The notes: generated by a model from the letters alone, not told the origin. Numbered from the stretch's first letter, positions 1-11,820 are shown. The stretch is 64,000 nt of DNA from Hemerocallis citrina (GCA_017893485.1 CM030360.1:143335697-143399696); one strand, 5' to 3'. A program made the numbers and translations.

Positions 1-1785
1 GTGTTTTGCAGATTGGCTCTTGCTCTTGTTGTCGGTGTGCTGCTTTGATTTCTCGCACGGGCTCACACGTGTCTTGGATTCTTATATTTATCGGATCTAA
101 TTGTCAAATCAGGCAAGTATCTCTTGTACAATTCGTTTGTTTTTGTACAAGCTTATTTACAAAAATACTGCAAGTATATTCTTTGATTTTAATTCGCATT
201 CATAAGTCAAATTGAAATCTGTTTTTATACCTAATTCGTCGATCCCGTATTCACATAAGGTCGTGAATATTTTGTTACCATATGCATGACATGAACAATA
301 CACACATATGTACTTTTAGGACTATACATTGTTATGTACATGATTGTTTTGTCCATGATAGTAGTTAAATATGACATCTTATTTTTTTGATTAAAAATTA
401 ATAAAAGTAACAAGCCGGGGTTTAAGGGAAAGACCATAGTAGTGGACAATATAGCTAAGTGTACTCGGAAGGGAGCCCGTGTTTCCCACGGTTACAAGTT
501 ATATGGAACTAAGTGCTACGTAGAACTAAGTGTCACGTCAGGGGTTGACGGGGGCCACCTCTAGAATCTACGGGGGCCACCTATAGGATCCATTACATGA
601 TTACAAGTTTACATGTTTCATGCTACAAGTTTACACTCTACATGTTCCATGTTCCACCTCTAGGATCCTTGAAATTGACGATGAAAACGAAGCAAGAACA
701 AGAATAACGGGAACGGATTCCCGGGCATGAATACGATCGACACGGATCTTGATGAGACAAACACAATCGGGCACGGATCTCGATGATGATCAAAATCATG
801 GGAATCGACGGCTGAGTTCCAAGAGCGATGATCAAGTTGAGATCAGATCAGATCGGATGGCTCTGATCTAAGGCTGGATGGTGATGATCACAATGTGATG
901 ATCAAGATCACCAAGGCGATCAGACGGTTCTGAATCAAAGTGATCAAGATCTGATGATGGTGGAGATGATGATCATGATGATCATGATGATCAAGTCGAT
1001 CGAATGTTCCAAGTTCACTTGATCACAAAAATAGAGCAACGGTGGGCTTGCTGGCTTCGATGGTGGTTGCGATGGCTGTCCTGGCGGTGGTCGTCGTGGC
1101 TCGGCAGAGGAGAACAAGGACAGGGGACATAGGTGCTTTCGGTGGACAGGCGGTGGTCGAGCAGTGGCAGTTGGTGGCTACCGAGGTGATGGCAAACCTA
1201 CTAGCGTCGGGGTGCTACTAGCTTTGGAAAGAGGAGACCAAGGGGGCTGTCGCTGCACTCGGGAAGAGAAGGGGAGGTCGCAGGTGCAGGCGAGGTATAG
1301 TCGAGGACGAGGCGAAAGGGAAAGAAGGCGGGGCAATGGTGCTGGCGCTCGAGGATGAGAGCGACGAAAATGAGGGGCGAGGTGGAGAAGATGAACGGGA
1401 CGAGGGGAGGTTGAGAGATTGGGGCGAGCGGAGGAAGTAGATGGAGGTAGGGGATGAAGGAAACATGAGAGAGGGTATATGCGGCAGGTAAGAAAGTAAT
1501 TAGGGTTAAGAGTGTTTAAGAGATAATTAGGGTTTAGAATAAACAGGGTATATATATCGGATTTAGACTTAGGGTTAAGGTTAATGGGTTGTTGGGCATT
1601 TGGATTTAAAAATCCAATAAGAGGTATACTATAGGGTATTGGGTTTCAATCCAATAGAAAAATAAAATAACCAATAAAAATATGATTTATAATAAAATGT
1701 AATTTGTATTACCATATAAAATTTATTTTGAAATGACTACAAATGCAATTAACACAATGAAATGAGTTTTTAATAAACATTCAAA
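1..1785. other. Intergenic DNA without a recognised gene
   Basis: No reading frame resembles a known protein. Two copies of a short GGGGGCCACCT unit lie at about 549-590, with a related fragment near 650. From about 700 to 1015 the sequence is rich in GATC and GATGATCA words. From about 1030 to 1470 it is GC-rich and purine-skewed, and open frames there on both strands are low-complexity Ser/Pro or Arg/Gly strings with no domain. Confidence 0.6.
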
Positions 1786-2004
1786 ATTAATAATAATGAT
1801 AATAATAATAATAATAATAGCAATAATAACAATTTATCATAAACACAATAATAATAATAACAGTAATAATAGTAGTACTAATAATAATAGTGACAACAAC
1901 AATTATAATAATAATAATAACAATAATACTAATGGCAATAGCAATAATAAGAAAAACAATAGAAATAATAATAGTATTAATAATAACAGTAATAGTATAA
2001 ATAT
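1786..2004. repeat. AAT/AAC trinucleotide microsatellite
   Basis: About 220 bp of imperfect AAT repeats with AAC, AGT and AAG interruptions. Open frames on both strands (poly-Asn on plus, poly-Ile/Leu on minus) are products of the repeat and not genes. Confidence 0.9.
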
Positions 2005-2354
2005 CAAGATAGGATTTGAGTTTAACGAAATCATTAAAATCCAAATAGCAATAATATAATTGGTTTGGACTAAAATATAAATAGTCAATCAATTAGGAAA
2101 TATAAAATAAAATTAAAATACACCGTTATTTGAAATAGATATAATTTTTGAATAATAAAATGAAATAGAAAATTTCTTAGAAACCAGAATAATATTTTGT
2201 TAAAATTCGATCAATTGAGAATGTAAACGTTTGAGAAGAATTTAAAAGCGAGAAGAAAGTTATAAAAAAAATTTAAAATACAGAAAATACACGGAAAAAT
2301 ACATATATACGGGAATAGGGGTTACAATGGTACTTACAGATAAAGTCCCCATTC
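2005..2354. other. AT-rich intergenic DNA, nothing recognised
   Basis: AT-rich sequence between the microsatellite and the retroelement remnant. I see no gene, repeat boundary or RNA signature. Confidence 0.5.
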
Positions 2355-3352
2355 AGTAATATCCATAAAATCGGGCTTCTAAAAAATTTGCCACATCAGG
2401 TGCAGTCAAGGACCCATTAATAACTGTCACTACTCCTTCCATGTTCAATTCTAAACCCTTTCTCATCTCTTGAGTAAAATCACAATAACCCTTCACTTTC
2501 TTTTCAGAAATTTTTAGGAAAATTCATCAGAGAGGTGGAAAAAGCCTGTAATTGAGGGAAGAAGGCAAGATTCAAGTTAGGTTCACCTGATACAGGAGAA
2601 GGTTGAAAGAAGTTTAAGAAGGAGGAGGACCCAGCAAGCCACCAGCAGTATCAACCCCCTCAAATCTCTTCTCCCAAGTCTGAGTAATTTGAGATGTTGT
2701 TTCAACTACTTGAAGATCTAGATTATTGATTGCCGACAAATCAGAGCCTACATTCACCACCCCTTCTCGACCGCCTCCAAATTGACCTTTTCAACTCTCA
2801 AATAAACCTGAACTACCACCAAAACCACCAGAACTACCCCTACCACCCTGAAATCAACCAGATCTACCCATACTACCTCAAAAACTCCGAGAAGAACAAA
2901 CATTCTGGTGATGGCCCTTCCCACAACAAGATCTGCACATAATCATATTGTGACATGAATTCTTGAAAAGCCTTTTTTTTCTAAACAATTGTAGCATATA
3001 AGGTTTAGATCATGAAAAAGAATAAGAAGGAGGAGCAAGAGAAGAAAGAAAGTGAGGCGGCACATAATGGAGGGTTTGGGAATCCCTATAAGCTTTTGTA
3101 CCCTTCTAGGGTTTGTAAAAAAATCAAGATGGAGGTCTTTTTTAGAGTTTCCACCCATGATGGCCCACCACCAGAGCCACCACCAGGGGTAGAGATGGAG
3201 TTCTTGAACGAGGGATTCGAAGAAGCAGTTTGGGAACTAGAGATTAGAAGGGTAGAATGGGGAAATGAAGATGAATAGGCATTCTGGGCCATGAGAGAGA
3301 AGATGAGAGAGGAGCTTCTCAAATCAGTTATCATTCTACAAGTCAAATGCAT
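2355..3352 (-). pseudogene. Decayed retroelement Gag/ORF1-like remnant with CCHC knuckles
   Basis: The minus strand gives a series of frame-shifted segments resembling a plant retroelement nucleic-acid-binding protein. A CX2CX4HX4C knuckle (CRSCCGKGHHQNVC) lies near 2900-2945, and a damaged first knuckle (ICYNCLEKKGF) lies about 45 bases upstream in another frame. Downstream on the minus strand is a Gly-rich linker interrupted by TGA codons, then a roughly 50-codon segment ending at 2355. The upstream part (about 3086-3352) is low-complexity Ser/Pro. Stops and frameshifts show it is dead. It could be LINE ORF1 or an LTR-element Gag; no RT is attached, so the class is uncertain. Confidence 0.4.
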
Positions 3353-3377
3353 TCGTGGTACTCGCTAAATGACTAGC

Positions 3378-3940
3378 TGTTAGGATTGTGGCCTCAAATA
3401 CACGTAGGCAATTGTGTTGGATTTGGAAGAAGAAGATACGACTTGAAGGCAGTGAGAAATATCAGCATTAGTGCAAAAAGAGAGCAACAACAACTGAAGA
3501 TTAGCTGGCGGTCAACTATGCAGTCGATCGCCCACCTGATCACATAGGTTAGTCGACTGTGTAGTCGACTGCCCAATGCTTGAGTGTTGGCGACTCATTA
3601 CAGTCGACCGCAACAAAGTGTAGGGGACTGCAACAGCACTGTATGTTGTTTGGGCTTACGAATTTTGGGTCCAATAAGTTGTATTTGTGTATATCTTTTA
3701 GGGTTTGTTTGGGAACTATATATATAGCAATAGATGTTAACTTTAGGGCTAAGAAAAACTGAGAATAATCAAGGGCGAGACGTTATCATTGTACAACTTT
3801 AAGAGAGATGAGTGTCGAGTGCTTCAAAGGTGAAAGAGAGATTGAGAGTTTTTATCTCTTTATAATCTTTATATTTCTTGGGGATTAAGAAGTATTGGTT
3901 ATTTCTGCATATTATTGTGGTGTGTGTTCTGCTATTAGCA
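3378..3940 (+). repeat. 5' LTR of a truncated Ty1/copia element
   Basis: The segment starts TGTTAGGATT and ends TTAGCA, and is followed seven bases later by a tRNA-Met-type primer binding site. These are classic LTR boundaries. It shares its first ten bases with the minus-strand copia LTRs at 35939-38887, so the two are likely related families. It contains paired AGTCGAC words (about 3552-3605) and a TATA run. No matching 3' LTR is present in the window. Confidence 0.7.
3717..3726 (+). promoter_or_regulatory. TATA-box-like run in the copia LTR
   Basis: A TATATATATA run lies about 220 bases before the LTR end, a position expected for an LTR promoter. This is inferred from position and composition only. 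Confidence 0.35.
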
Positions 3941-3947
3941 CTAAAAG

Positions 3948-3959
3948 TGGTATCAGAGC
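3948..3959 (+). other. Primer binding site (tRNA-Met type) of the truncated copia element
   Basis: TGGTATCAGAGC matches the 3' end complement of plant initiator tRNA-Met, the usual primer of plant copia elements. It lies just after the LTR end. Confidence 0.8.
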
Positions 3960-3971
3960 AAAGGCTTTGTG

Positions 3972-4029
3972 ATGGTCGATAGCAAGTAAAAAATTGAGAG
4001 GTTTGATGAGAGTGATTTCACGATGTGGA
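3972..4029 (+). pseudogene. Copia Gag N-terminus, truncated by gypsy insertion
   Basis: From ATG at 3972 the frame reads a short leader, a TAA at 3987-3989, then a segment with the hallmark FDESDFTMW motif found near the start of plant copia Gag proteins. The gypsy LTR begins immediately after the Trp codon at 4030. The element therefore already had a premature stop or acquired one later, and was disrupted by the gypsy insertion. The remainder of this copia element is not found beyond the gypsy array. Confidence 0.65.
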
Positions 4030-5160
4030 TGTAGAACCCCGTAATTTCAAATATTATATTTATATTTGAAAATAAATTTAGATGTATTTTTGGAGATTTA
4101 CTGAATATTTTCAGAAAATTTATCCTTTGAACACGTACAAAACACGTGCAAATACTTTTGAGAAGTTGGAAAAAATTAAGTTTTCATCATGAAAAATCAT
4201 TATTTAATGTTTGTGATTTATTTAGTATTTTTCCAGATTTTTCTGAAATTTATTGGAGCTGTTTGCAATTTTGAGAAAAGAAGGACCTTTTTGCAAATTT
4301 GACGTTTTTAAGGGTTAAAGTGCAAAATGTATATTCTGGACGTTTTGAACAGTATTAATTGAGATTTGGAATGTATATTTTCTTATAAATCCTAATTTAA
4401 ATGAGTTTTGATGGAATTTCCAAAGAACAATCTATATATGTAAATTTGTATTTTGGAAATGGTTGTTTTGCAAAGTTGCGGGTAAAACCCTAATTATCAA
4501 TCCGGCAAATATAAGAGATTTTTCCCCAGCCATCATTGCTGATAAAATACTGAATTTTGGGAGATTTATTTCGGTGGAGCAAGGAACTTTTGGATCTAGC
4601 AAAAGGAGAATTCTTTTGTGGACTATTTTCAAATCTAAGGTGAGATATATAAAAATTGTTTTGTTGTTTGATGTATGTTTTGTTGTTTGATTTGATGTTT
4701 TCTATGAAAGAAACTTGTCTTGTTGTTGATCTATGTGTGCAAGTATCATTGATATATTGACATGATGTTGGGAACAATTTAGATCTCGTAATGTGGTGTG
4801 AATCGTGTGAATAATTGTGAATGAAATAGTAGATCGTTATTGTTAAAATTGTTTACTAAAGCATGTTGAGATTTGAGTGTGAACATCTGGACATTAGATC
4901 TATAAATCAGATTTTGATTTAGAATTATGAAAGAGAGTTAGATCTCGTAAAACCTCAAAGAAAGGATTTGTGATTTAGAACATGAGAATGTAGATCTTGA
5001 CATATTGATGTTTTGAGTGTTATATACATATACCTGATAAAGATTCGTTGAGATTTATTATTTTTCTGAATACGAACTATTTTCATAACATTGATCATTA
5101 GAAAACTTCTGATTTTGATTTTTGTAATCAGACCTAAGTTTTGAAATCTGTAGGCCGACA

Positions 5161-5502
5161 GTCGACTGGCCTACTGTGCAGTCGACTGGTACGAGCCTGA
5201 TACTGTATTATTGGAACCTTTGAAATAGTCATTATGGACAGTCGACCTAGCCAGTAGGCAGTCGACTGGTCCACTGAGGAATATTATTTTGAAAAATTTA
5301 TTAGTCCTTTCTGGACAGTCGACCTATGACTCCTTTAAGTCGACTTATATACTTAGAATATTTTTGAGAAATTATTGAAATTTACCTCGGGTAAGTCGAC
5401 TGATTCCTTTTCTTAAGTCGACTGTTAAATGAATTAGTTTATTTTTTTGCAATCTTGAATTTGGTCTTCTGGATAGTCGACTTATCATCAGTATGAGTCG
5501 AC
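5161..5502. repeat. Cluster of GTCGAC palindromes inside LTR 1
   Basis: Ten GTCGAC hexamers, mostly in contexts such as CAGTCGACTG or AAGTCGACTG, occur in about 340 bp and are often in pairs about 20 bases apart. The same cluster occurs in LTR 2 (12966-13307) and LTR 3 (20780-21121). Confidence 0.9.
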
Positions 5503-5913
5503 TGATACTGAATGATATTTGTAAGCTTCAGTGTTAATTCGAATGATTGGTATCTCAGATAATTTAGTATATACTTGTCATTTAGTTCAGTATTTGATTA
5601 AGCATTTGACTTTGAGATATTCAGTTGAGTATTTAATTTAAGACTTTCAGTTGAGCCACTTTTGTTTAGTGGAATTTTCGTTTAGACCTTTTGAGTTTGA
5701 GTCTCTAGTGGTGTGTGACCCTAGTATACCAGTGTTGAGTTATTTGTTGAGGCCCAGTGAGACATTTCAGTTATTGGGATTTGAATTTAGGCCGGTAGGG
5801 TATACCACTCTAGGAGATTCGTTAGGTAATTAATCAACCCAAAATAATAAGGACATGCACTAGTGGTGATATGATGAACGAGAACATGAGTCGAGAACCT
5901 CAGTATGGCTTCC

Positions 5914-6184
5914 GGTGTGGGACAATCTCCGGAATTGTCACAGTAGATTATTAGTGGTATGGGATATGTCTCCGGAATTATTCAAGTGAAATATCTTGGG
6001 TGTGGGACAATCTCCGAAATTATCACGGTAACTACTTGTGGTGTGGGATTGATCTCCGGAATTATCGGAGTCGAGGTGAAGCACATGTGGTATATTGTGG
6101 TGACGTATCAATGTTTCGGTGTGGGATGATCTCCGGAATTATTCAAGTGAAATATCTTGGGTGTGGGATCCACCTCCGGAATTA
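5914..6184 (+). repeat. Short tandem-like array of GTGTGGGA...CTCCGGAATTAT units in LTR 1
   Basis: Six imperfect units with GTGTGGGA, a 5-7 base spacer, then CTCCGGAATTAT recur every 40-60 bases. The same array is at about 13719-13994 in LTR 2 and 21533-21808 in LTR 3. Function unknown. Confidence 0.85.
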
Positions 6185-6925
6185 TCGGGCATGAGATACT
6201 ATCCATGATTTATCTTTATCTCGTAGTAGTCATCGTGTTAGGATTAGTTCATAACGCGGGGATTGAACCCTATGAAGTGAAGACGTTAAGGGCTTGCACC
6301 GAACCTATGTAGAATGAGATGCATAGACTTCGACAAGTACGCATTAGAGAGTCTGCATATAGAACTTGTGTTTTCTTGGCTTGGTTTTATGCATGTGGTT
6401 TTTCGTGTTTTCCACCATGACACTTAGCTTAGTATCACTTGATATTTTATGTTACTGTCATTTCGTATTTCCCACATTCTTATTTAGTACCTGTTGTTTA
6501 AGAATTTATGAGGTATGATCTTTATGTTGTTTGTTTGTTGTTTATTTTTTTTATATTTCTCACACCATTTATGGCTGACCCCGTTAGTTTTGGGGGTTAG
6601 GGATCATCTCTAACCTCACTTGTTGCAGGTAGTTGCTTAGAGTTGGAGATGGATTGCTTAAGTTGGTTTTGAGATATACTTGACTCATAAGAGATTTGTG
6701 TAAAATTTGTAATAGCATTTGGAGATAATTTGAGATGTAAATGAAAAGAAATATTGAGTTGAGTTTGTTTGAATTCCGCTGTGTATTGAAAATGATTTGT
6801 TGTAATAAATGTTGGAAAATTTTTAGTGGTGTTGGTTATGTTTAAATTGCATTAAAGTGGATCACTGGGAATGTGCCACGTATTTTCTAAGATATCATAT
6901 TAGAAATTCGGGGCGCTACAGAGAT

Positions 6926-6937
6926 TGGTATCAGAGC
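6926..6937 (+). other. Primer binding site, gypsy copy 1
   Basis: TGGTATCAGAGC, complementary to tRNA-Met, lies five bases after LTR 1. Confidence 0.9.
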
Positions 6938-7025
6938 GACGCTTCAATAGTAATACTAAACATGACATAAAAATAACTTAGGTGTGGACACTAGATTGTG
7001 AGTTCCTAGGTGTGGACATTAAAGA

Positions 7026-7149
7026 GTGAGTATCACATAGAATTGAATATGATGTTTTACCTTTGGGATTCAATTGAAATTTTGCCAAAGGATATTGATG
7101 TGAGTTTGAATTGTGTGTGTGATGCTCTAACTTTTCCCTCGTTTTGCAG
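7026..7149 (+). other. Candidate leader intron, gypsy copy 1
   Basis: A GTGAGT donor follows AAAGA at 7026, and a pyrimidine-rich tract ending TTTTGCAG stops at 7149, nine bases before the Gag ATG. Both ends match plant splice consensus. Splicing is inferred and not shown. The same 124-bp interval is conserved in copy 2. Confidence 0.4.
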
Positions 7150-7157
7150 TATTCGAA

Positions 7158-10100
7158 ATGGTTGCACCCAGGGGCAGGAATGGTGGCAACAATGAGGATG
7201 GATCTGGTAGTTCCGGAGGAAATTGGATCGACCTTGAGGCTGAATTTGACAAGGTGTACCAGACACTGAACACGCTGATGGCATTCAACGTGGCACATCA
7301 ACAAGCGCAGCAGCAGAATCCGCAGCCGAATCATGGAGCTGGACATGGATTGGTGAACGCCGATCCTATTAAGCAGATTGAATCCTTTAAAAGGATGAGG
7401 CCGCCAGTCTTTGAGGGGCAAGCTGATCCAACCGCAGCAGATGATTGGATTCAGAAGATGGAGATGATCTTCGAGGTATCGGAGACTCCAGCAGCCAGTA
7501 AGGTGAAGTTAGCTTCGATGCAGCTTGAGAAGGACGCTGGTGTCTGGTGGGAGTCAGTGAAAAGGGCTTTGGGAGACCAGCCGTTGAATTGGGAAGCTTT
7601 TCTGGAGGAGTTCAGAGATCGCTTCTTTCCCCTAGATGTTCAGGAGAAGAAGGCGACTGAGTTCTTGAACCTTCAGCAGGTCAGCATGACCGTGCGGGAG
7701 TATGAGACCAAATTTGCTCAGCTTTCGCGGTATGTGCCAGAGTTGGTTGTTGACGAAGCAAAGAAGTCCAAAGAGTTTGAGTAGGGCTTGAGGCCAAGCT
7801 TGAGGTTGAGGATGATTCCGTTGGGCATCAGAGGATTCGATAAGCTGGTCAGGAGAGCAGCCATGACTGAGGAGGATATGGACCAGTTCCAGAAGAAGCA
7901 AGATACATGGAACCGGAACAAGAGGCCAGCATCAGGCCAGAGTGGGAAGGGATTCCCAGTGAAGAAGGCCAAATTCAGTGATCCAGTGCAGAAGGCACCT
8001 GCAGCTCAAGGGGTGACCTGTTATTACTGCAAGGAGGCAGGACATTACAGGTCAGCATGTCCGAAGTTGGCAAAGCAGGTTTGTTCCCAGTGTGGGCAGG
8101 CATGACATTCTCAGTCTCATTGTCCACAATCGAAAAAGGATGGTTCTGGTGGGAGCAAATTTCAGAAGAGGCAAGGGCGAGTATTTGCATTAACCGAGGA
8201 AGATGCTGGTAACTCGGAAAATGTAATACAGGGTATGCAAGAATTTTGAATTTTATTTTTGAATCAATGTAATAAGTGAAACCTTTATTTGAGAACAATT
8301 TAAGATTGAGTATCATTCTTATTGTAACAGGAGTTGTTTTAATTAATGGAATAAAGGCAAAGGTTTTATTTGACACTGGTTCATCGCATACATTTGTATC
8401 GCCAAGTTTAGCAAAGATCTTAGGTGTGGAACCGAAGTTGTTTCCAGACAGGATTTTGTCGGTGGCAACGCCGTCAGGTGAAGAGCTGATTGCGGATCGA
8501 TATTATGAGGGCTGTGATATCGAGATTGGTGGGAGGTTGTTCGGCATTGATATGATCGAGCTGAAAGTTTTGGGTGTGGATGTCATCGTGGGCATTGATT
8601 GGATGGCAATATATGATGCCACAATCGAATGCAAGCAGAAGGAGGTGTTAGTGAAAGCACCAGGTGGACCTGCAGTGACTTTCCAAGGGAAGAAGAAGAT
8701 TCCGAAGGTGACTGCAACGGTATCTAAGATGGCAATTTCAGATGAAGTCAAGAGCATTCCAGTTGTTAAAGATTTTCCTCAGGTGTTCTTGGATGATTTT
8801 CCAGGATTACCGCCGCAGAGAGATGTGCAGTTTTGCATTAATGTTCAGTCGGGGAGTGCACCGATTTCCAAGGCTCTGTACAGGATGGCACCTGTAGAGT
8901 AGGATGAAGTGAAGAAGCAGATTGAGGAGCTGTTGAGCGTCAGGCCGAGTTCTTCTCCATGGGGAGCGCCAATGTTGTTGGTCAAGAAGAAGGATGGGTC
9001 AATGAGGATGTGCATTGACTACCTGGAGTTGAACAGGGTGACTATTCAGAACAAGTATCCGTTGCTGCGGATTGATGACTTGTTCGACAGGCTTCGAGGA
9101 GCAACTCTATTTTCGAAGATTGACTTGAGGTCAGGGTATCATCAGGTACGAGTCAAGGAGGAAGATGTGAGTAAGACAGCTTTCAGGACTCGTCATAGGC
9201 TCTATGAGTTTCTGGTAATGCCATTCGGGTTGACGAATGCGCCAGCAGTTTTCATGGATATGATGAATCGGGTTTTGAGGCCATTTATTGACTCCTTCGT
9301 GGTAGTATTCATCGATGATATTTTGGTGTATTCAGAGTCGGAGGAGGAGCATTCTACGCACTTGACAGCGGTATTACAGAAGTTGCAGGAACATAGCTTG
9401 TATGCCAAGTTGTCGAAGTGTGAGTTTTGGAAGTCCGTGGTAGCTTTCCTTGGTCATATTCTTTCTAAGGAGGGAGTAGCTACTGATCCTCAGAAAGTTG
9501 AACCAGTGAAGGATTGGCCCAGGCCGACGTCTGTGAAGGAAGTCAGAAGTTTCTTAGGATTAGCTGGTTACTACAGGAGATTTATTCAGGGATATTCTCA
9601 TATTACAGTTCCTTTGACAGGTTTGACCCGGAAGAGTGTGGCATTTGTGTGGACAGATAAGTGAGAGGAGAGTTTCCTTGAGTTAAAGGAAAGGTTGACT
9701 ACTGCACCTATCTGAGCTTTGCCGCAAGCTGGGAAGGATTATGATATCTACAGTGATGCATCTCTCAGAGGTTTGGGATGTGTCTTGATGCAAGAAGGCA
9801 AGGTCATTGCTTATGGTTCGAGGCAACTGCGTCCGCATGAGAAGAATTATCCGACGCATGATTTGGAGCTAGCAGCTATCATTTATGCCTTGAAGCTGTG
9901 GAGGCATTATGTTTATGGTGAGAAGGTTAATATGTACACCGACCACAAGAGCCTGAAGTACATTTATCAGCAGAGGGATCTTAATCTTAGGCAGAGAAGG
10001 TGGTTGGAGGTATTGGAAGACATTTGTCTCGAGATCAAGTATCATCCGGGCAAAGCGAATGTGGTGGCTGATGGACTTAGCAGGAAGAGTAGTTTATCGA

Positions 10101-11635
10101 GTTTGATCACTACTCGCAGTGAGTTGGCAGCAGAGATCGATCAGGCCGGTATCGAGGCGGTACTGCAAGGTTTAGGGGCATCTTTGGCTCAGTTGAGGCT
10201 GCAGCCGTCCTTGAGAGAGAGGATTGTGGAAGGTCAGAGATCAGATTCAGAGATTCAGAAGATGTTGCAGCAGGTTTCAGAAGGCAAGCTGTCAGAGTTT
10301 CGTGTCCAAGATGGAGTTCTATGGATTGGTGAGAGGTTGTGTGTTCCAGATAATGCAGATTTGAGAGAGAGTATTTTGCAGGAAGCACACAGTACATTGT
10401 TGTCAGTTCATCCAGGAGGCACGAAGATGTACAGGGACATCAAACAGCATTTTTGGTGGGCTGGTATGAAGCGGGATGTAGCAGATTTTGTGGCAAGGTG
10501 TCTGACTTGTCAGCAGATCAAAGCAGAAAATCAGAAACCTGGAGGTTCGCTACAGCCGTTACCCATTCCGGAGTGGAAGTGGGAGAATATCAGTATGGAT
10601 TTCATCACAGGTTTGCCGAGGAGTTCGAAGGGCAATGACTCGATTTGGGTTGTTGTGGACCGTTTGACTAAGTCGGCTCACTTTCTAGCCATGAAGATTA
10701 CTTGGTCGATGGAGAAATTGGCTGAGTTGTACATTGGGAAAATTGTGAGACTTCATGGATTTCCTGTGTCGATTGTTTCCGACAGAGATGCAATGTTTAC
10801 TTCAAGGTTTTGGAAGAGCCTACAAGCAGCTTTAGGCACCAGAACTGATTTCAGTACTGCATTTCATCCACAGACCGATGGTCAGACTGAGAGGGTGAAT
10901 CGAGTGCTGCAAGATATGTTGAGAGCTTGTGTTATGGATTTCGGTGGTAGTTGGGAGAGATACTTGGCATTGGTTGAGTTTGCTTATAACAACAGTTACC
11001 ATGCGAGTATTGGAATGGCACCGTATGAGGCGTTGTACGGGAGGAGGTGCAGGACACCTGTTTGTTGGTATGAGGTTGGTGAGAGGCAGATGTATGGTCC
11101 CGAGATCGTGCAGCAGACATCAGAGCAGATTGAGCTGATTCGCAAGAGATTGGTTGAGGCTCAGAGTCGGCAGAAGAGTTATGCTGATACACGACGAAGA
11201 GACTTGGAGTTTGAAGTTGGGGATGCAGTTTTCCTCAAGGTTTCTCCCGCCAAAGGAGTGATCAGGTTTGGTAAGGGAGGCAAGTTGGCACCAAGGTATA
11301 TTGGTCCATACAGGATCATGGAGCGGATTGGTAAGACCGCTTATAGATTGATGCTTCCAGAGGAGTTGGCACAAGTGCATGATGTATTCCATGTGTCGTT
11401 GTTGAGGAAGTATGTGCCAGATCAGAATCATCAGTTGGTAGAGATTCCTGAAGGATTACAGGTGAACTTGAGTTATAAGGAACAGCTTGTTGAGATCGTT
11501 GACCGTAGAGAGAAAGTTCTCAGGCGCAACGTGATACCTATGGTCAAGGTGTTGTGGAGGAATCAGCAGTTTGAGGATGCTACTTGAGAGCCTGAGGATC
11601 GCATGCAGAAGGATTTTCCTGAACTTTTTGTATGA
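7158..11635 (+). pseudogene. Gypsy Gag-Pol polyprotein, copy 1 (inactivated)
   Basis: Starts at ATG 7158 with a Gag region and a CCHC knuckle (CYYCKEAGHYRSAC). A second knuckle is broken by TGA at 8103. After the 98-bp candidate intron come a protease with LFDTGSSH, an RT with the FIDDILVYS catalytic motif, RNase H, an integrase with an HPGG/CLTC zinc region and a DFITG...FHPQTDGQTERVN core, and a chromodomain-like tail (VKVLWRN). Private stops are TAG 7782, TGA 8103, TAG 8900 and TGA 9662. A 9-bp deletion before RPSSSPW removes four residues and adds one. TGA at 9713 and TGA at 11585 (a Trp position) are shared with copy 2. All segments remain in one frame after intron removal. Confidence 0.92.
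8233..8330 (+). other. Candidate Gag-Pol intron, gypsy copy 1
   Basis: 98 bp with GTATGC donor and TTGTAACAG acceptor. It is AT-rich and full of stop codons. Removing it joins the Gag end ...NVIQ in phase to [17 protein letters not shown] of the protease, creating a Gly codon across the junction. If unspliced, Gag ends a few codons into the segment. Conserved in copy 2. Confidence 0.65.
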
Positions 11636-11820
11636 GTGTATTTCTGTTATGTGATTGTAATTCTTCGAATGATAGTACTCTGATTTGAGTTGTATTTCTT
11701 CTATTTTGATTGAGTTGTCTTATGCAATTGTTTGAATTATGTTCACATTTATGAGATGTTGATTCTTTGATGATATGTTATTTGACTCATTAGTAGTAAT
11801 TCTGAGGACAGAACTATTCT

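Larger units (their letters stand above)
4030..6920 (+). repeat. Gypsy LTR 1
   Basis: Begins TGTAGAACCC and ends GCGCTACA, followed by the primer binding site. Contains the GTCGAC cluster and the CCGGAATTAT-unit array described separately. It differs from LTR 2 and LTR 3 at several positions where those two agree (for example the seventh to tenth bases), so it is the most diverged of the three. Confidence 0.93.

Noticed and set aside
1218..1466. Ser/Pro-rich open frame on the minus strand
   Set aside because: Low-complexity translation of a GC-rich purine-skewed stretch, with an equally open overlapping frame on the other strand and no domain.
1787..2092. Open frames of Asn- or Ile/Leu-rich composition
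   Set aside because: Direct products of the AAT microsatellite.
8233..8330. Programmed frameshift or separate pol start instead of an intron
   Set aside because: The segment has multiple stops in the relevant frames and no overlap of Gag and Pol frames, while GT-AG removal restores phase exactly in both copies; the intron reading fits better though unproven.
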